A stretch of DNA of 64,000 bases. It comes from Parafrigoribacterium mesophilum. Its GTDB lineage: Bacteria > Actinomycetota > Actinomycetes > Actinomycetales > Microbacteriaceae. Below, in pieces: positions 10,232-17,886 of the stretch (position 1 is its first letter; every line of letters starts with the position of its first letter). Made by a program: the position numbers and the translations under genes. The stretch is from NCBI RefSeq assembly GCF_039652555.1, contig NZ_JBDJAF010000006.1:1-64000 (forward strand), in the 5' to 3' direction. The notes under the pieces were generated by a model, which did no database searches, was not told where the DNA came from, and saw only the letters and a program-made list of their open reading frames with translations.

Positions 10232-11545
10232 TTAGGTCAGTTGATCCAGCCAGAGGCGGGCGGAGGTCTCCCATTTCGCGTACGCGTCCGGGTACGCCGA
10301 CTGCTGCACGGCCTGTGCTGCCTGGGTCACGGTCATCGACTGCCAGCCGGGAATCTCGAGCAGTCCGCGGGTGATGCCCGCATTGGGGTTGCTCGGACCG
10401 CCGAAGAACAACTTCGACGCGTACGTCGTGTCGGTGACCTGGGCAGGGCTGCCCCAGCCGGTGCTGGGCCGCTGCTGGAAGAGGCCGAGCGAGTCGCGGT
10501 CGCCGTAGTTCAGGTTGCGCAGCGACGATTCCTGCATGGCAGCGGACAGCGCGATGACCAAGCCGTAGTCGTTCACGCCGAGGGACTTGCCAACGCCGAT
10601 GATGGTCCTGGCATTCGCCGCCATCTCGGAGGTGAGCGCCACCGTCATCGAGCCACCCGCCGCGGCGACGACGGTACTGGGGATCACCAGCGTCCTGCCG
10701 GTGTAAATAATGCTGGACCAGTTCAGGCCGTTCGCGGTCAGAATCGACTGGATGCTCACGCCGAACTTTCCCGCGATCGCGGTAATCGTGTCTCCTGGCA
10801 TGATCGTGTAGCGGTCGGCGCTGGCGGTCGGCGTCGTGGCCACCGTGCGGACGATGGGAGCCACCGCTGGGGCGGGAGCAGCCGGTTTGGATGCTGTGGC
10901 CGCCGGTTGGCCAGGAATCGCGACGGTCTGGCCGGGGTAGATGATGCTGCTGGCGCTGAGGCCGTTGGCACTGAGCACGGATGCCGTCGACACGTGGAAC
11001 CTCGCGGCGATCGCGCCGATCGTGTCGCCGCGCACGATGGTGTACCGGCCGGCGCTGGAGCTCGGTGCGCTGGTCCGCGGTGCGGGTGCCGCCACCGGGG
11101 CGGAGGCACCGCCTGCGGTGAGCTTGAGCACCTGACCGGGGAAGATGATCGACTTCCACGCCAATCCGTTGAGGGCGAGCACCGAGGCCGTGGCCAGTCC
11201 GAACCGGCCGGCGATCCCGCTCACGGTGTCTCCGGCGGTCACGCGATAAGTGCTGGGCACCGATGCGGTGCTGATGGTACCGGCCGCGATGACATGGGAG
11301 GTGATGTGGGACCCGGCGTGTGCGAGGGCCTCTTTGACCACCTTGCCGAGATCGGTAGGGGAGACCTTCGGCTTATCGATGCGCTTGGTGGCACTGGCCG
11401 ACTCCACGGGACCGACGAGGCCGAGCCCGATGGCCATGGAGCCGACGAGGACGATGGGAATGGTGTTCAGCAGGTTCTTCGCGGCGCGGCTGCGTTTCGG
11501 CTTCGCCACGTGGCGCGCGCGGTCGTGTTCGACAAGACCCGTCAT
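10232..11545 (-). CDS. Three-LysM protein with C-terminal lysozyme/transglycosylase-like domain
   Basis: This 437-residue protein is probably an exported, wall-bound peptidoglycan hydrolase. A basic N-terminus is followed by a hydrophobic segment (about 27-50) that can act as signal peptide or anchor. Three LysM repeats lie at about 100-142, 168-210 and 246-288, each with YxVxxGDT...IAxxF...NGL and separated by Ala/Pro linkers. The C-terminal 130 residues carry ALSAAMQESSL...DSLGLFQQRPSTGWG, a pattern of lysozyme-like goose/transglycosylase folds, with Glu339 as the candidate catalytic residue. ATG at 11545 is chosen because GGGGAA precedes it. It sits between the kinase and the Rv2175c-type gene, so regulation by the kinase is possible. 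Catalytic activity is inferred, not proven. Confidence 0.88.
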   Translation of the reverse strand: MTGLVEHDRARHVAKPKRSRAAKNLLNTIPIVLVGSMAIGLGLVGPVESASATKRIDKPKVSPTDLGKVVKEALAHAGSHITSHVIAAGTISTASVPSTYRVTAGDTVSGIAGRFGLATASVLALNGLAWKSIIFPGQVLKLTAGGASAPVAAPAPRTSAPSSSAGRYTIVRGDTIGAIAARFHVSTASVLSANGLSASSIIYPGQTVAIPGQPAATASKPAAPAPAVAPIVRTVATTPTASADRYTIMPGDTITAIAGKFGVSIQSILTANGLNWSSIIYTGRTLVIPSTVVAAAGGSMTVALTSEMAANARTIIGVGKSLGVNDYGLVIALSAAMQESSLRNLNYGDRDSLGLFQQRPSTGWGSPAQVTDTTYASKLFFGGPSNPNAGITRGLLEIPGWQSMTVTQAAQAVQQSAYPDAYAKWETSARLWLDQLT

Positions 11546-11734
11546 GTTGTTCCCCGTTTCAGTCTCGATCCCCCGAGAAGAGCGCCGCTGGCACACCAGC
11601 CGCGCAATACACCAGATAAAACTGACACAGATATAGTTTCCTGTCAATTAGTGGGACAGATGTGACTGGTGGGATTTGAGTGACCCAGCCGTGTTGACTT
11701 AACCGGATGCGCGGTTTCTGGCAGTCTTGAAGTT

Positions 11735-12073
11735 GTGACACTCCGTGAACTGACCTGGCTAACCGTTCCCGACCTCGCCGCCCTGCTCGGCATCACCCCC
11801 AGTCGCGTGCGCCGGCTGATCGAAGACAAAAGCCTGCTCGCCGTCAGGGTCGACGGTGTGCTGCGCGTTCCCGACCTCTTCCTCCGTGACGGTGCGCCGC
11901 TGCCCGAACTGCGCGGCACGCTCATCGTGCTCGCCGACAGCGGCTTCACCGATGACGAAGCCATGAACTGGCTGCTGTCCGACGAAGAGAGCCTCGGCAA
12001 GGCGCCGATCGACGCGCTACTGGACGGCCGCAAGGCGGAAGTGCGCCGGGTCGCCCAGGCCCTCGCCATCTAG
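11735..12073 (+). CDS. Rv2175c-family winged-helix DNA-binding protein
   Basis: This 112-residue protein matches the Rv2175c family: an N-terminal helix-turn-helix (LTVPDLAALLGITPSRVRRLIEDKSLLAVRVDG, described here only by its pattern of excisionase-like helices) and a C-terminal helical domain ending in RKAEVRRVAQALAI. In M. tuberculosis the Rv2175c protein is a phosphorylation substrate of the neighbouring kinase PknL, and the same gene pair occurs here, separated by the LysM gene. Target genes are unknown. The GTG start has a CAGTCT hexamer 7 nt upstream and no ribosome-binding site, so it may be leaderless. Its last 16 nt, with the stop, are repeated 34 nt downstream. Confidence 0.88.
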   Translation: MTLRELTWLTVPDLAALLGITPSRVRRLIEDKSLLAVRVDGVLRVPDLFLRDGAPLPELRGTLIVLADSGFTDDEAMNWLLSDEESLGKAPIDALLDGRKAEVRRVAQALAI

Positions 12074-12107
12074 CCCCGCCCACGCCATAACGGCCCTCGC
12101 CATCTAG
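12058..12107 (+). repeat. Direct repeat of the Rv2175c-family gene end including stop
   Basis: GGCCCTCGCCATCTAG occurs identically at 12058-12073 and 12092-12107, a period of 34 nt. The first copy encodes the last residues and the TAG stop of the upstream gene. Confidence 0.9.
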
Positions 12108-12126
12108 ACGGCGCTTCGCGCTCTGA

Positions 12127-13257
12127 TCAGGCCGCGCGACGGCTCACGGTGTCCGCAAGCTGCACGAGCTGGTCGCGGGCGGCGGTACTCACCGGCGCCG
12201 ACATGATCGCGTCGGTGGCCAGCTTGACGTTGTGTGCAATGATCCGCTCCACCTGGTCGACGGCGCCGCTGTCGCGGATCGATGCCTGGAGCATCCGCAC
12301 CTGCTGCGGGGTCAGCTCGGGGTCGCCGAGGAGCTCGTCCACCAACCGCGTGGCGTTCGGCGGCAGCTTTGTCCTCGCCAACGCGATGAGCACGGTACGT
12401 TTTCCTTCGCGCAGGTCGTCGCCCGAAGGTTTCCCGGTGACCTCCGGGTCGCCGAACACTCCGAGCAGGTCGTCCCGCAACTGATAGGCGATGCCCAGCG
12501 GCAGCCCGAACTCGCGCAACGCCGCCACCTGGGCCAGGCTGCCGCCGGCCAGGGCCGCCCCGATCGCCAGCGGTGCCTCCACACTGTACTTCGCCGACTT
12601 GTAGACGATCACGCGGTGCGCCCTGCTGAGCAACTCTGCTTCCGGGTAGTTCTGCCAGGACTGCTCGTCCAGGATGTCGAGGTATTGCCCGAGCGCGACC
12701 TCGGTGCGCATCCGGTTGAACTCGGCGCGGGCGGCACGGTTTGCGTCGGCATCCGCGACGCGGCGCAACCCGGAGTCGAAGAGCTCGTCGCTCCAGACCA
12801 GGAGGAGGTCGCCGAGCAGCAACGCCGCGGACGACCCGAACTCGGCGGCGCTGCCGTTCCACCCGGACTCGCGGTGCACCGCCAGGAAGCGTCGGTGCGC
12901 GGCGGGCAGGCCCCGCCGGGTGTCGGAGTTGTCGATGATGTCGTCGTGGACGAGCGCGGCAGCGTGGAACATCTCCAGCGCGCTGGCGGCCAGCACGACG
13001 GCGCCCAGATCACCCGCATCAGGGTTCGAGGGTTGCGCGTCCTGGTGCACCGCAGATCGCGACAGCCCGGACACCGCCTGCCAGCCCCAGTAGCAGAACA
13101 GGGCTCGAAACCTTTTTCCCCCTCGCAGCAACTCGCGCGGATACTCGATGAAGGGCTCGAGCTCCGGTGCGATGGAGGAGAGCAACGGTTCACGGTCACC
13201 GAGGAACTGATCGATGCGTGCTTGAACCAGATCAACTAACCGCTTACTCTCAGCCAC
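12127..13257 (-). CDS. idsA: Polyprenyl (geranylgeranyl-type) diphosphate synthase
   Basis: This trans-prenyltransferase condenses isopentenyl diphosphate with allylic diphosphates to give C15-C20 or longer prenyl diphosphates used for quinones, carotenoids or polyprenol carriers. The first aspartate-rich motif is DDIID at 105-109 and the second is DDLLGVFGD starting at 262. The GKRF basic motif lies at 47-50. It has 376 residues, close to the IdsA2 family in the same place in M. tuberculosis. The bulky residues before the first motif (EMFHAA) influence chain length, but the product cannot be assigned firmly. The GTG start lies 6 nt after a minus-strand TAGGCT, again fitting a leaderless transcript. 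Confidence 0.93.
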   Translation of the reverse strand: MAESKRLVDLVQARIDQFLGDREPLLSSIAPELEPFIEYPRELLRGGKRFRALFCYWGWQAVSGLSRSAVHQDAQPSNPDAGDLGAVVLAASALEMFHAAALVHDDIIDNSDTRRGLPAAHRRFLAVHRESGWNGSAAEFGSSAALLLGDLLLVWSDELFDSGLRRVADADANRAARAEFNRMRTEVALGQYLDILDEQSWQNYPEAELLSRAHRVIVYKSAKYSVEAPLAIGAALAGGSLAQVAALREFGLPLGIAYQLRDDLLGVFGDPEVTGKPSGDDLREGKRTVLIALARTKLPPNATRLVDELLGDPELTPQQVRMLQASIRDSGAVDQVERIIAHNVKLATDAIMSAPVSTAARDQLVQLADTVSRRAA

Positions 13258-13263
13258 GCATAT

Positions 13264-13269
13264 AGCCTA
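13264..13269 (-). promoter_or_regulatory. -10 box of a putative leaderless idsA promoter
   Basis: Minus-strand TAGGCT is followed by six bases (ATATGC) and the GTG start codon. No ribosome-binding site is present. Confidence 0.5.
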
Positions 13270-13285
13270 GCCAGCGGCGGCAGCA

Positions 13286-13291
13286 TACAAT
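13286..13291 (+). promoter_or_regulatory. -10 box upstream of the DUF3040 gene
   Basis: TACAAT matches the TANNNT consensus well and lies 43 nt before the chosen GTG start, which has its own AGGAG site. No convincing -35 is present. Confidence 0.4.
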
Positions 13292-13334
13292 TGAGGTTTA
13301 TCACTAGTCGGTTCTAGTCATGAGAGGAGCCACC

Positions 13335-13706
13335 GTGCCGCTATCCGAGCAAGAGCAGCACCTTCTCGATGAGATGGAGCGCAGTCTTTATCACAACGAT
13401 GGTGACATCGTTACGACGGTGAGCAGCCGCGTGGGCAAGCCGAATTACCGCTCCATCGTGGTCGGAATCCTGGTTGGCATCCTCGGTATCGCCACTATCG
13501 TCACCGGCGTCGTCGTGCACGTGCCGCTGATCGGCGTCGCAGGATTCGTCGTCATGTTCGGTGGCGTGCTTCTCGCGATGTCGCACCCGAAGCACTCGGG
13601 AGCTGTCGGCGACGCACCCGCGCAGGGGCGCACGAAGCAGAAGGCCGGATTCATGGACCGGATGAACGATCGATGGGAAAAACGACAGAACGACCACGAC
13701 AGCTGA
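13335..13706 (+). CDS. DUF3040 family membrane protein
   Basis: This 123-residue protein belongs to the actinobacterial DUF3040 family. It opens with the family signature PLSEQEQHLLDEMERSL, then has two hydrophobic helices at about residues 39-60 and 62-84, and ends in a charged tail rich in Lys, Arg and Asp. Function is unknown; in M. tuberculosis a similar protein (Rv2169c) lies just ahead of the mraZ cluster, as here. GTG at 13335 is chosen because AGGAG at 13326-13330 is correctly spaced; an ATG 15 nt upstream would place that site inside the gene. A strong terminator follows. Confidence 0.87.
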   Translation: MPLSEQEQHLLDEMERSLYHNDGDIVTTVSSRVGKPNYRSIVVGILVGILGIATIVTGVVVHVPLIGVAGFVVMFGGVLLAMSHPKHSGAVGDAPAQGRTKQKAGFMDRMNDRWEKRQNDHDS

Positions 13707-13738
13707 CCCGACCCCGACGCCGAGAGGCAACCGCTAAG

Positions 13739-13767
13739 AAGACCGACCTTCGGGCCGGTCTTTTTTT
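13739..13767 (+). terminator. Rho-independent terminator after the DUF3040 gene
   Basis: AAGACCG and CGGTCTT form a stem around a TTCG-containing loop, followed by seven T residues. It is the clearest intrinsic terminator in the window and isolates the dcw operon from upstream transcription. Confidence 0.9.
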
Positions 13768-13885
13768 GTGCCCTGACCGGCCTCGCCCAGGTCGGTTTTG
13801 ACGAAGTCCCTCCACCTGGCAAAGACCCGTATTCTGGGGCTTCACGACACACAAACAGGGGTAATTTTGCCGATTTCATAGGTTT

Positions 13886-13911
13886 GTGGATGGAAGTGGA
13901 GTAAAGTGGTG
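13886..13911 (+). promoter_or_regulatory. MraZ operator: three GTGG boxes at 10-bp spacing
   Basis: GTGGAT (13886-13891), GTGGAG (13896-13901) and GTGGTG (13906-13911) are direct repeats with exactly 10 bp between starts, i.e. one helical turn. MraZ is known in several bacteria to bind TGGG/GTGG-type repeats upstream of its own gene as a ring-shaped multimer. The boxes lie 41-66 nt before the mraZ start, in the expected promoter region. Confidence 0.85.
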
Positions 13912-13951
13912 GTTACCTGAATCCGGGCCGGAGAGTGAGGGGACTTGTTCG

Positions 13952-14383
13952 GTGTTCCTTGGCACTTACGCACCCAAACTCGACGACAAAGGCCGCATCA
14001 TCCTGCCGGCGAAGTTCTGGGACGAACTCGAAGCGGGCATCGTGATCACCCGCGGGCAGGAACGGTGCCTCTACGTGTTCAGCGTCCGTGATTTCGAGCA
14101 GCTGCACGACAAGGTCCGCCAGGCACCGATCACCAGCAAGGAGGGCCGCGACTTCATGCGCCTGTTCCTCTCCGGGGCCGGATCGGAAGTTCCGGACAAG
14201 CAGCACCGGGTGACGATCCCCGCGGTACTGCGCAGCTACGCCGGCCTAGACCGCAACCTCACCGTGATCGGCGTAGGCAACCGCGCTGAGATCTGGGACA
14301 GCGAGGCGTGGGACAGCTACTACGCCGAGCAGGAAAGCAAGTTCGCCGAGACGACCGAGGAGGTGATTCCCGGACTGTTCTAG
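13952..14383 (+). CDS. mraZ: Transcriptional regulator MraZ
   Basis: MraZ is an AbrB/SpoVT-like DNA-binding protein that autoregulates the division and cell-wall operon. The protein has 143 residues, the standard length, with two tandem beta folds: one around YAPKLDDKGRI at 5-15 and a second around DKQHRVTIPA. The GTG at 13952 is chosen because the GTYAPKLDDKGR start is where MraZ proteins begin and GAGGGGA lies 9 nt upstream; the frame is open further upstream through the operator, which is unlikely to be coding. Three GTGG boxes upstream fit autoregulation. It is the first gene of the dcw cluster. Confidence 0.96.
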   Translation: MFLGTYAPKLDDKGRIILPAKFWDELEAGIVITRGQERCLYVFSVRDFEQLHDKVRQAPITSKEGRDFMRLFLSGAGSEVPDKQHRVTIPAVLRSYAGLDRNLTVIGVGNRAEIWDSEAWDSYYAEQESKFAETTEEVIPGLF

Positions 14384-14478
14384 GTCTTTGACCCTGACTC
14401 CCAGCCGTACGCCCTGGCACACTTCCCCGGTGCCAGGTCGCAGCGGATGGGGATCAGGATCAAGGAACTTTGTGTCCG

Positions 14479-15438
14479 ATGCTCATGGCCGACTCCGATA
14501 TCCACACCCCCGTCATGCTCGAGCGCTGCGTCGAGCTGCTGAGCCCGGCGCTGCAGACGCCCGGCTCGGTGCTGGTCGACGCCACGCTCGGCATGGCAGG
14601 GCACGCCGAGGCGTTCCTGACCCGGATGCCGCAGCTGCGGTTCGTCGGACTGGATCGCGACAACGACGCGCTTCAGATCGCCGCCCGCCGGCTGGCTCAG
14701 TTCGGCGACCGGGTGCACCTGGTGCACGCCGTCTACGACGAGATGCCCGAGGTGCTCCGTTCGCTGGGCATCGCGGAGGTCGCCGGCATCCTGTTCGACC
14801 TCGGCGTCTCCTCCCTGCAGCTGGATCGCACAGAACGCGGCTTCTCCTACTCCCACGACGCCCCGCTGGACATGCGGATGGACGCGCAGTCGCCGCTCAC
14901 CGCCGAGGTCGTGCTCGCCACCTACAGCGAGGGCGACCTGCGCAGGATCTTCTTCGAATACGGGGAAGAGCGGCTGGCGCCCCGCTACGCGAAGCGCATC
15001 GTCGAGCACCGGGCAACGAGCCCGCTGACCAGCTCGGCGCAACTGGTCGATCTCATCGCCGCCGCGACTCCCGCGGCCCTCCACCGCAAGGGCCACCCGG
15101 CCAAGCGGGTGTTCCAAGCCCTGCGCATCGAGGTCAATCAGGAACTGGCCGTGCTCGAGCGGGCCATCCCGGCCGCGCTGGACAGCCTGGCCGTGGGAGG
15201 CCGGATCGTCGTCTTGGCCTACCACTCCTTGGAAGACCGGATCGTCAAGCAGGCCTTCGCGGCCGGCTCCCACTCCAGCGCCCCCGCCGGGCTGCCCGTC
15301 GAACTTCCCGAGCACCGTCCCCAGCTCCGATTGCTCGTCCACGGGGCAGAACAGGCCGGCGACGACGAGAAGGCCGCCAATCCGCGGTCGGCTTCGGTAC
15401 GACTTCGCGCCGCAGAGCGCCTGAGGAGGGCAGCATGA
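14479..15438 (+). CDS. rsmH: 16S rRNA (cytosine1402-N4)-methyltransferase RsmH
   Basis: RsmH methylates N4 of C1402 in the ribosomal P site using S-adenosylmethionine. The 319-residue protein shows HTPVMLERCVELL at the start, the SAM-binding VDATLGMAGHA, GLDRDNDAL, FDLGVSSLQLD and the C-terminal VLAYHSLEDR, all hallmarks of the MraW family. ATG at 14479 is taken because AAGGAA at 14462-14467 is best spaced for it; a TTG at 14470 is too close and an ATG at 14485 is also possible. Its TGA overlaps the ATG of ftsL (ATGA), so the two are translationally coupled. Confidence 0.96.
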   Translation: MLMADSDIHTPVMLERCVELLSPALQTPGSVLVDATLGMAGHAEAFLTRMPQLRFVGLDRDNDALQIAARRLAQFGDRVHLVHAVYDEMPEVLRSLGIAEVAGILFDLGVSSLQLDRTERGFSYSHDAPLDMRMDAQSPLTAEVVLATYSEGDLRRIFFEYGEERLAPRYAKRIVEHRATSPLTSSAQLVDLIAAATPAALHRKGHPAKRVFQALRIEVNQELAVLERAIPAALDSLAVGGRIVVLAYHSLEDRIVKQAFAAGSHSSAPAGLPVELPEHRPQLRLLVHGAEQAGDDEKAANPRSASVRLRAAERLRRAA

Positions 15439-16082
15439 GCGCCGCCGCATACTCGTTGTCCGCGCGCGCCGCGGACCTCGATGAGGTTCCGCTTCAGCCG
15501 CGGCACATCGAGATCGTCTCCAGCCGCAGCCAGCGGCGTGCCAGGCCGCGCACGGTGTACGCGGCGGTCACCGTCGCCGGGTTGTTCGCCATCCTCATCG
15601 CCCAGCTCCTGCTCAGCATCGCCGTCTCGGACGGCGCCTACCGGATCGCCGCGCTGCAGGGAGTGCAACGGGAACTCAGCCGCGATCAGCAGACCCTCAC
15701 GGAACAACTGCACGTGCTGCAGTCGCCGCAGCACCTGGCGGCGAACGCGCAGGCGCTGGGGATGGTGGCCAACACCAGCACGGCGTTCCTGCGGTTGGCT
15801 GACGGAGCGGTGATCGGCGCGGCGACCGCCGCCACCGCCAGCGGCGGAAGCGTGATCGGCTCCGACGGTGCGCTGCTGGTACCCGACTCCCTGTTGAAGG
15901 ATGTGACGTTGGCCGCCCAGCCGGCGACCACCGCCGCCACGGCGGGCCAGCCCGCCCTGATCGGTCAGCCCGCGGTGATCGGCCAGGCCGCGACCCAGGA
16001 TGCGAGCGTGGGCGCGCCTGCCGACGGCGCGGCATCCGGTTCAGTAGCGTCGGCACAGATACCCGCGCCGATCACTCGGTGA
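15435..16082 (+). CDS. ftsL: FtsL-like septal membrane protein
   Basis: This 215-residue single-pass membrane protein sits in the FtsL position between rsmH and ftsI. The cytoplasmic N-terminus (1-40) contains an Arg-rich stretch, one membrane helix spans about 41-64, and a coiled-coil-like segment follows (RIAALQGVQRELSRDQQTL). The last 90 residues are a low-complexity Ala/Gly/Thr tail with QPA(L/V)IGQ repeats. Sequence identity between FtsL proteins is weak, so the call rests on topology, coiled coil and position. It starts at the ATGA overlap with rsmH and has GAGGAGGG upstream. Its role would be to recruit and activate FtsW-FtsI with FtsQ. Confidence 0.82.
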   Translation: MSAAAYSLSARAADLDEVPLQPRHIEIVSSRSQRRARPRTVYAAVTVAGLFAILIAQLLLSIAVSDGAYRIAALQGVQRELSRDQQTLTEQLHVLQSPQHLAANAQALGMVANTSTAFLRLADGAVIGAATAATASGGSVIGSDGALLVPDSLLKDVTLAAQPATTAATAGQPALIGQPAVIGQAATQDASVGAPADGAASGSVASAQIPAPITR

Positions 16083-16121
16083 ACCAATACAGGTGAATCA
16101 GTACAGAGGAACCCCGACCCG

Positions 16122-17873
16122 GTGAACAGCCCACGAAGAACCCGCCGCAGGCTGGTGCTGGCCGTGCTGATGACCGTCGCCATCGTCGCGGTGTTCGTGG
16201 TGAGGCTGGTGGACATCCAGCTGGTGCGCGCCGATGAACTCAATACGGCCTCGCTGAACAAGCGCGCGGTCGCGCAGACCGTGTATGCCGCCCGTGGCAA
16301 CATCGTCGACACGAACGGGGTGGTGCTGGCGGACAGTGTCATCCGCTACGACATCACCGCGTCGCCGAAGAACGCGAACGCGTTCGAGCGCACCGACAAG
16401 AACAAGGTGACCAGCAGTGTCTCGGTGTTCAAGGCCGTCACCGAGATCGCCACGATCACCGGAGGGGACCCGAGCGCCATGCTGCTCGCGGTCACCAAGG
16501 ATCGCACCTCCGACTTCACCTACCTCACCAAGAGTGTTGACACCGCCACCTACCGGGCCGTGCGCGATCTCGGGATCCCCTGGGTGTACTTTCAGAATCA
16601 CCCGATCCGCACCTACCCGAACGGTGCCGTGGCCGGCAACATCGTCGGGTTCGTCGGCACCGACGGTCCGCAAAACGGTATCGAGACGGTGGAGAACTCC
16701 TGTCTGGCCGCCAAAGACGGTTCCTCCACCTACGAGCGCGGTGCCGACGGCGTTCGGATTCCGGGCAGCACGGTGACGACGAAACCGGCGGTCCCTGGCG
16801 GCACTGTGACGCTCACCCTCGAGAGCGACCTGCAGTTCTTCGTGCAGCAGGCGATCGCCGAGCAGGCCATCGCCATCGGCGCCCAATCCGCGTCGGCGCT
16901 GGTGGTGCGGGTCAAGGACAACCACCTGCTGGCCGCGGCGGACTGGCCCAGTGTCGATCCGAACAACGTCGACGGCACCCCGGTGGGGAACCTGGGCGCC
17001 CTGTCGTTCACCGGTGCCTACGAACAGGGGTCGACCTTCAAAGGCATGACCGCGGCCATGCTCATCGACAAGGGCGTGGCCAGCCCGACCACGGGCATTG
17101 TCGTGCCGAGCGTCTTCCATACCCCGGAGGGCGGTGTGGTGCACGACGCGTTTTACCACCCGGATTTGAACCTCACCCTCACCGGCGTGCTGCAGATGTC
17201 CTCGAACATCGGCATCTCGATCCTCGGCAACCGGCTCTCACCGGCCGTGCGGTATGACTACATGCGCAAGTTCGGGTTGGGGGAGAAGACGGCCGTCGAC
17301 TTCCAGGGCGAGACACCGGGCATCCTGCACAAGACCTGGGACGCCCAGACCAAGTACAACGTCACCTACGGGCAGGGCGTGTCCGCCAGCGATGCGCAGG
17401 TCATCGACATCTATCAGACGCTCGCCAACGGCGGGATGCGTCTGCCGCTGACCTTGGTGCAGAGCTGCACCAAGCCCGACGGCACCGTGGTGACGCCGGA
17501 GCGGCCCGCCGGGGTGCGGGTGGTCTCCGAGCAGGCGGCGAAGACCACGGTCAACATGCTGGAGAGCGTCGCGACCCGCGGCGAGCTGGCCCCGCAACTG
17601 CAGATCCCGGGGTACCGGGTGGCGGCCAAGAGCGGAACCGGCGAGGTTCCCGGCCCCGGCGGCTACACCGGCGAGCGCGTCGTCTCGGTCGTGGGCATCG
17701 CGCCGGCCGAGAACCCGGAGTACGTCGTTCTCGTCTCCTATGTCAAGCCGCGTATCATGAAGACGTCGGCCGCAGCGGCCCCGACCTTCAGAAAAATCAT
17801 GACGCAAGTGCTCAAAACGCACCGTGTCCCCCCGTCGACAACACCATCGACCAGCCCACCGGCGACATGGTGA
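16122..17873 (+). CDS. ftsI: Division-specific class B penicillin-binding protein (FtsI/PBP3)
   Basis: This is the septal transpeptidase that cross-links peptidoglycan with FtsW as partner glycosyltransferase. The 583-residue protein has a short basic cytoplasmic tail, a membrane helix at about 11-29, a pedestal domain starting with the class B motif AARGNIVDTNG at 57-66, and a transpeptidase domain. The active-site motifs are STFK at 304-307, SSN at 360-362 and KSGT at 503-506. GTG at 16122 is the start, 39 nt after ftsL. The Thr/Ser/Pro-rich C-terminal end is followed by murE after 13 nt. No PASTA domain is present, unlike some PBP2x relatives. Confidence 0.96.
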   Translation: MNSPRRTRRRLVLAVLMTVAIVAVFVVRLVDIQLVRADELNTASLNKRAVAQTVYAARGNIVDTNGVVLADSVIRYDITASPKNANAFERTDKNKVTSSVSVFKAVTEIATITGGDPSAMLLAVTKDRTSDFTYLTKSVDTATYRAVRDLGIPWVYFQNHPIRTYPNGAVAGNIVGFVGTDGPQNGIETVENSCLAAKDGSSTYERGADGVRIPGSTVTTKPAVPGGTVTLTLESDLQFFVQQAIAEQAIAIGAQSASALVVRVKDNHLLAAADWPSVDPNNVDGTPVGNLGALSFTGAYEQGSTFKGMTAAMLIDKGVASPTTGIVVPSVFHTPEGGVVHDAFYHPDLNLTLTGVLQMSSNIGISILGNRLSPAVRYDYMRKFGLGEKTAVDFQGETPGILHKTWDAQTKYNVTYGQGVSASDAQVIDIYQTLANGGMRLPLTLVQSCTKPDGTVVTPERPAGVRVVSEQAAKTTVNMLESVATRGELAPQLQIPGYRVAAKSGTGEVPGPGGYTGERVVSVVGIAPAENPEYVVLVSYVKPRIMKTSAAAAPTFRKIMTQVLKTHRVPPSTTPSTSPPATW

Positions 17874-17886
17874 GAAAGAGATCGTC

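Noticed and set aside
10241..11665. Long + strand open frame over the LysM gene
   Set aside because: The minus strand encodes three clear LysM repeats; the + strand product is low complexity (Gly/Arg-rich) and unrelated to known proteins.
11546..11734. A c-di-AMP (ydaO-type) riboswitch ahead of the LysM gene
   Set aside because: Such riboswitches precede some actinobacterial wall hydrolase genes, but the leader is too short and lacks the conserved core. Only a minus-strand TTGACA (11642-11647) is evident.
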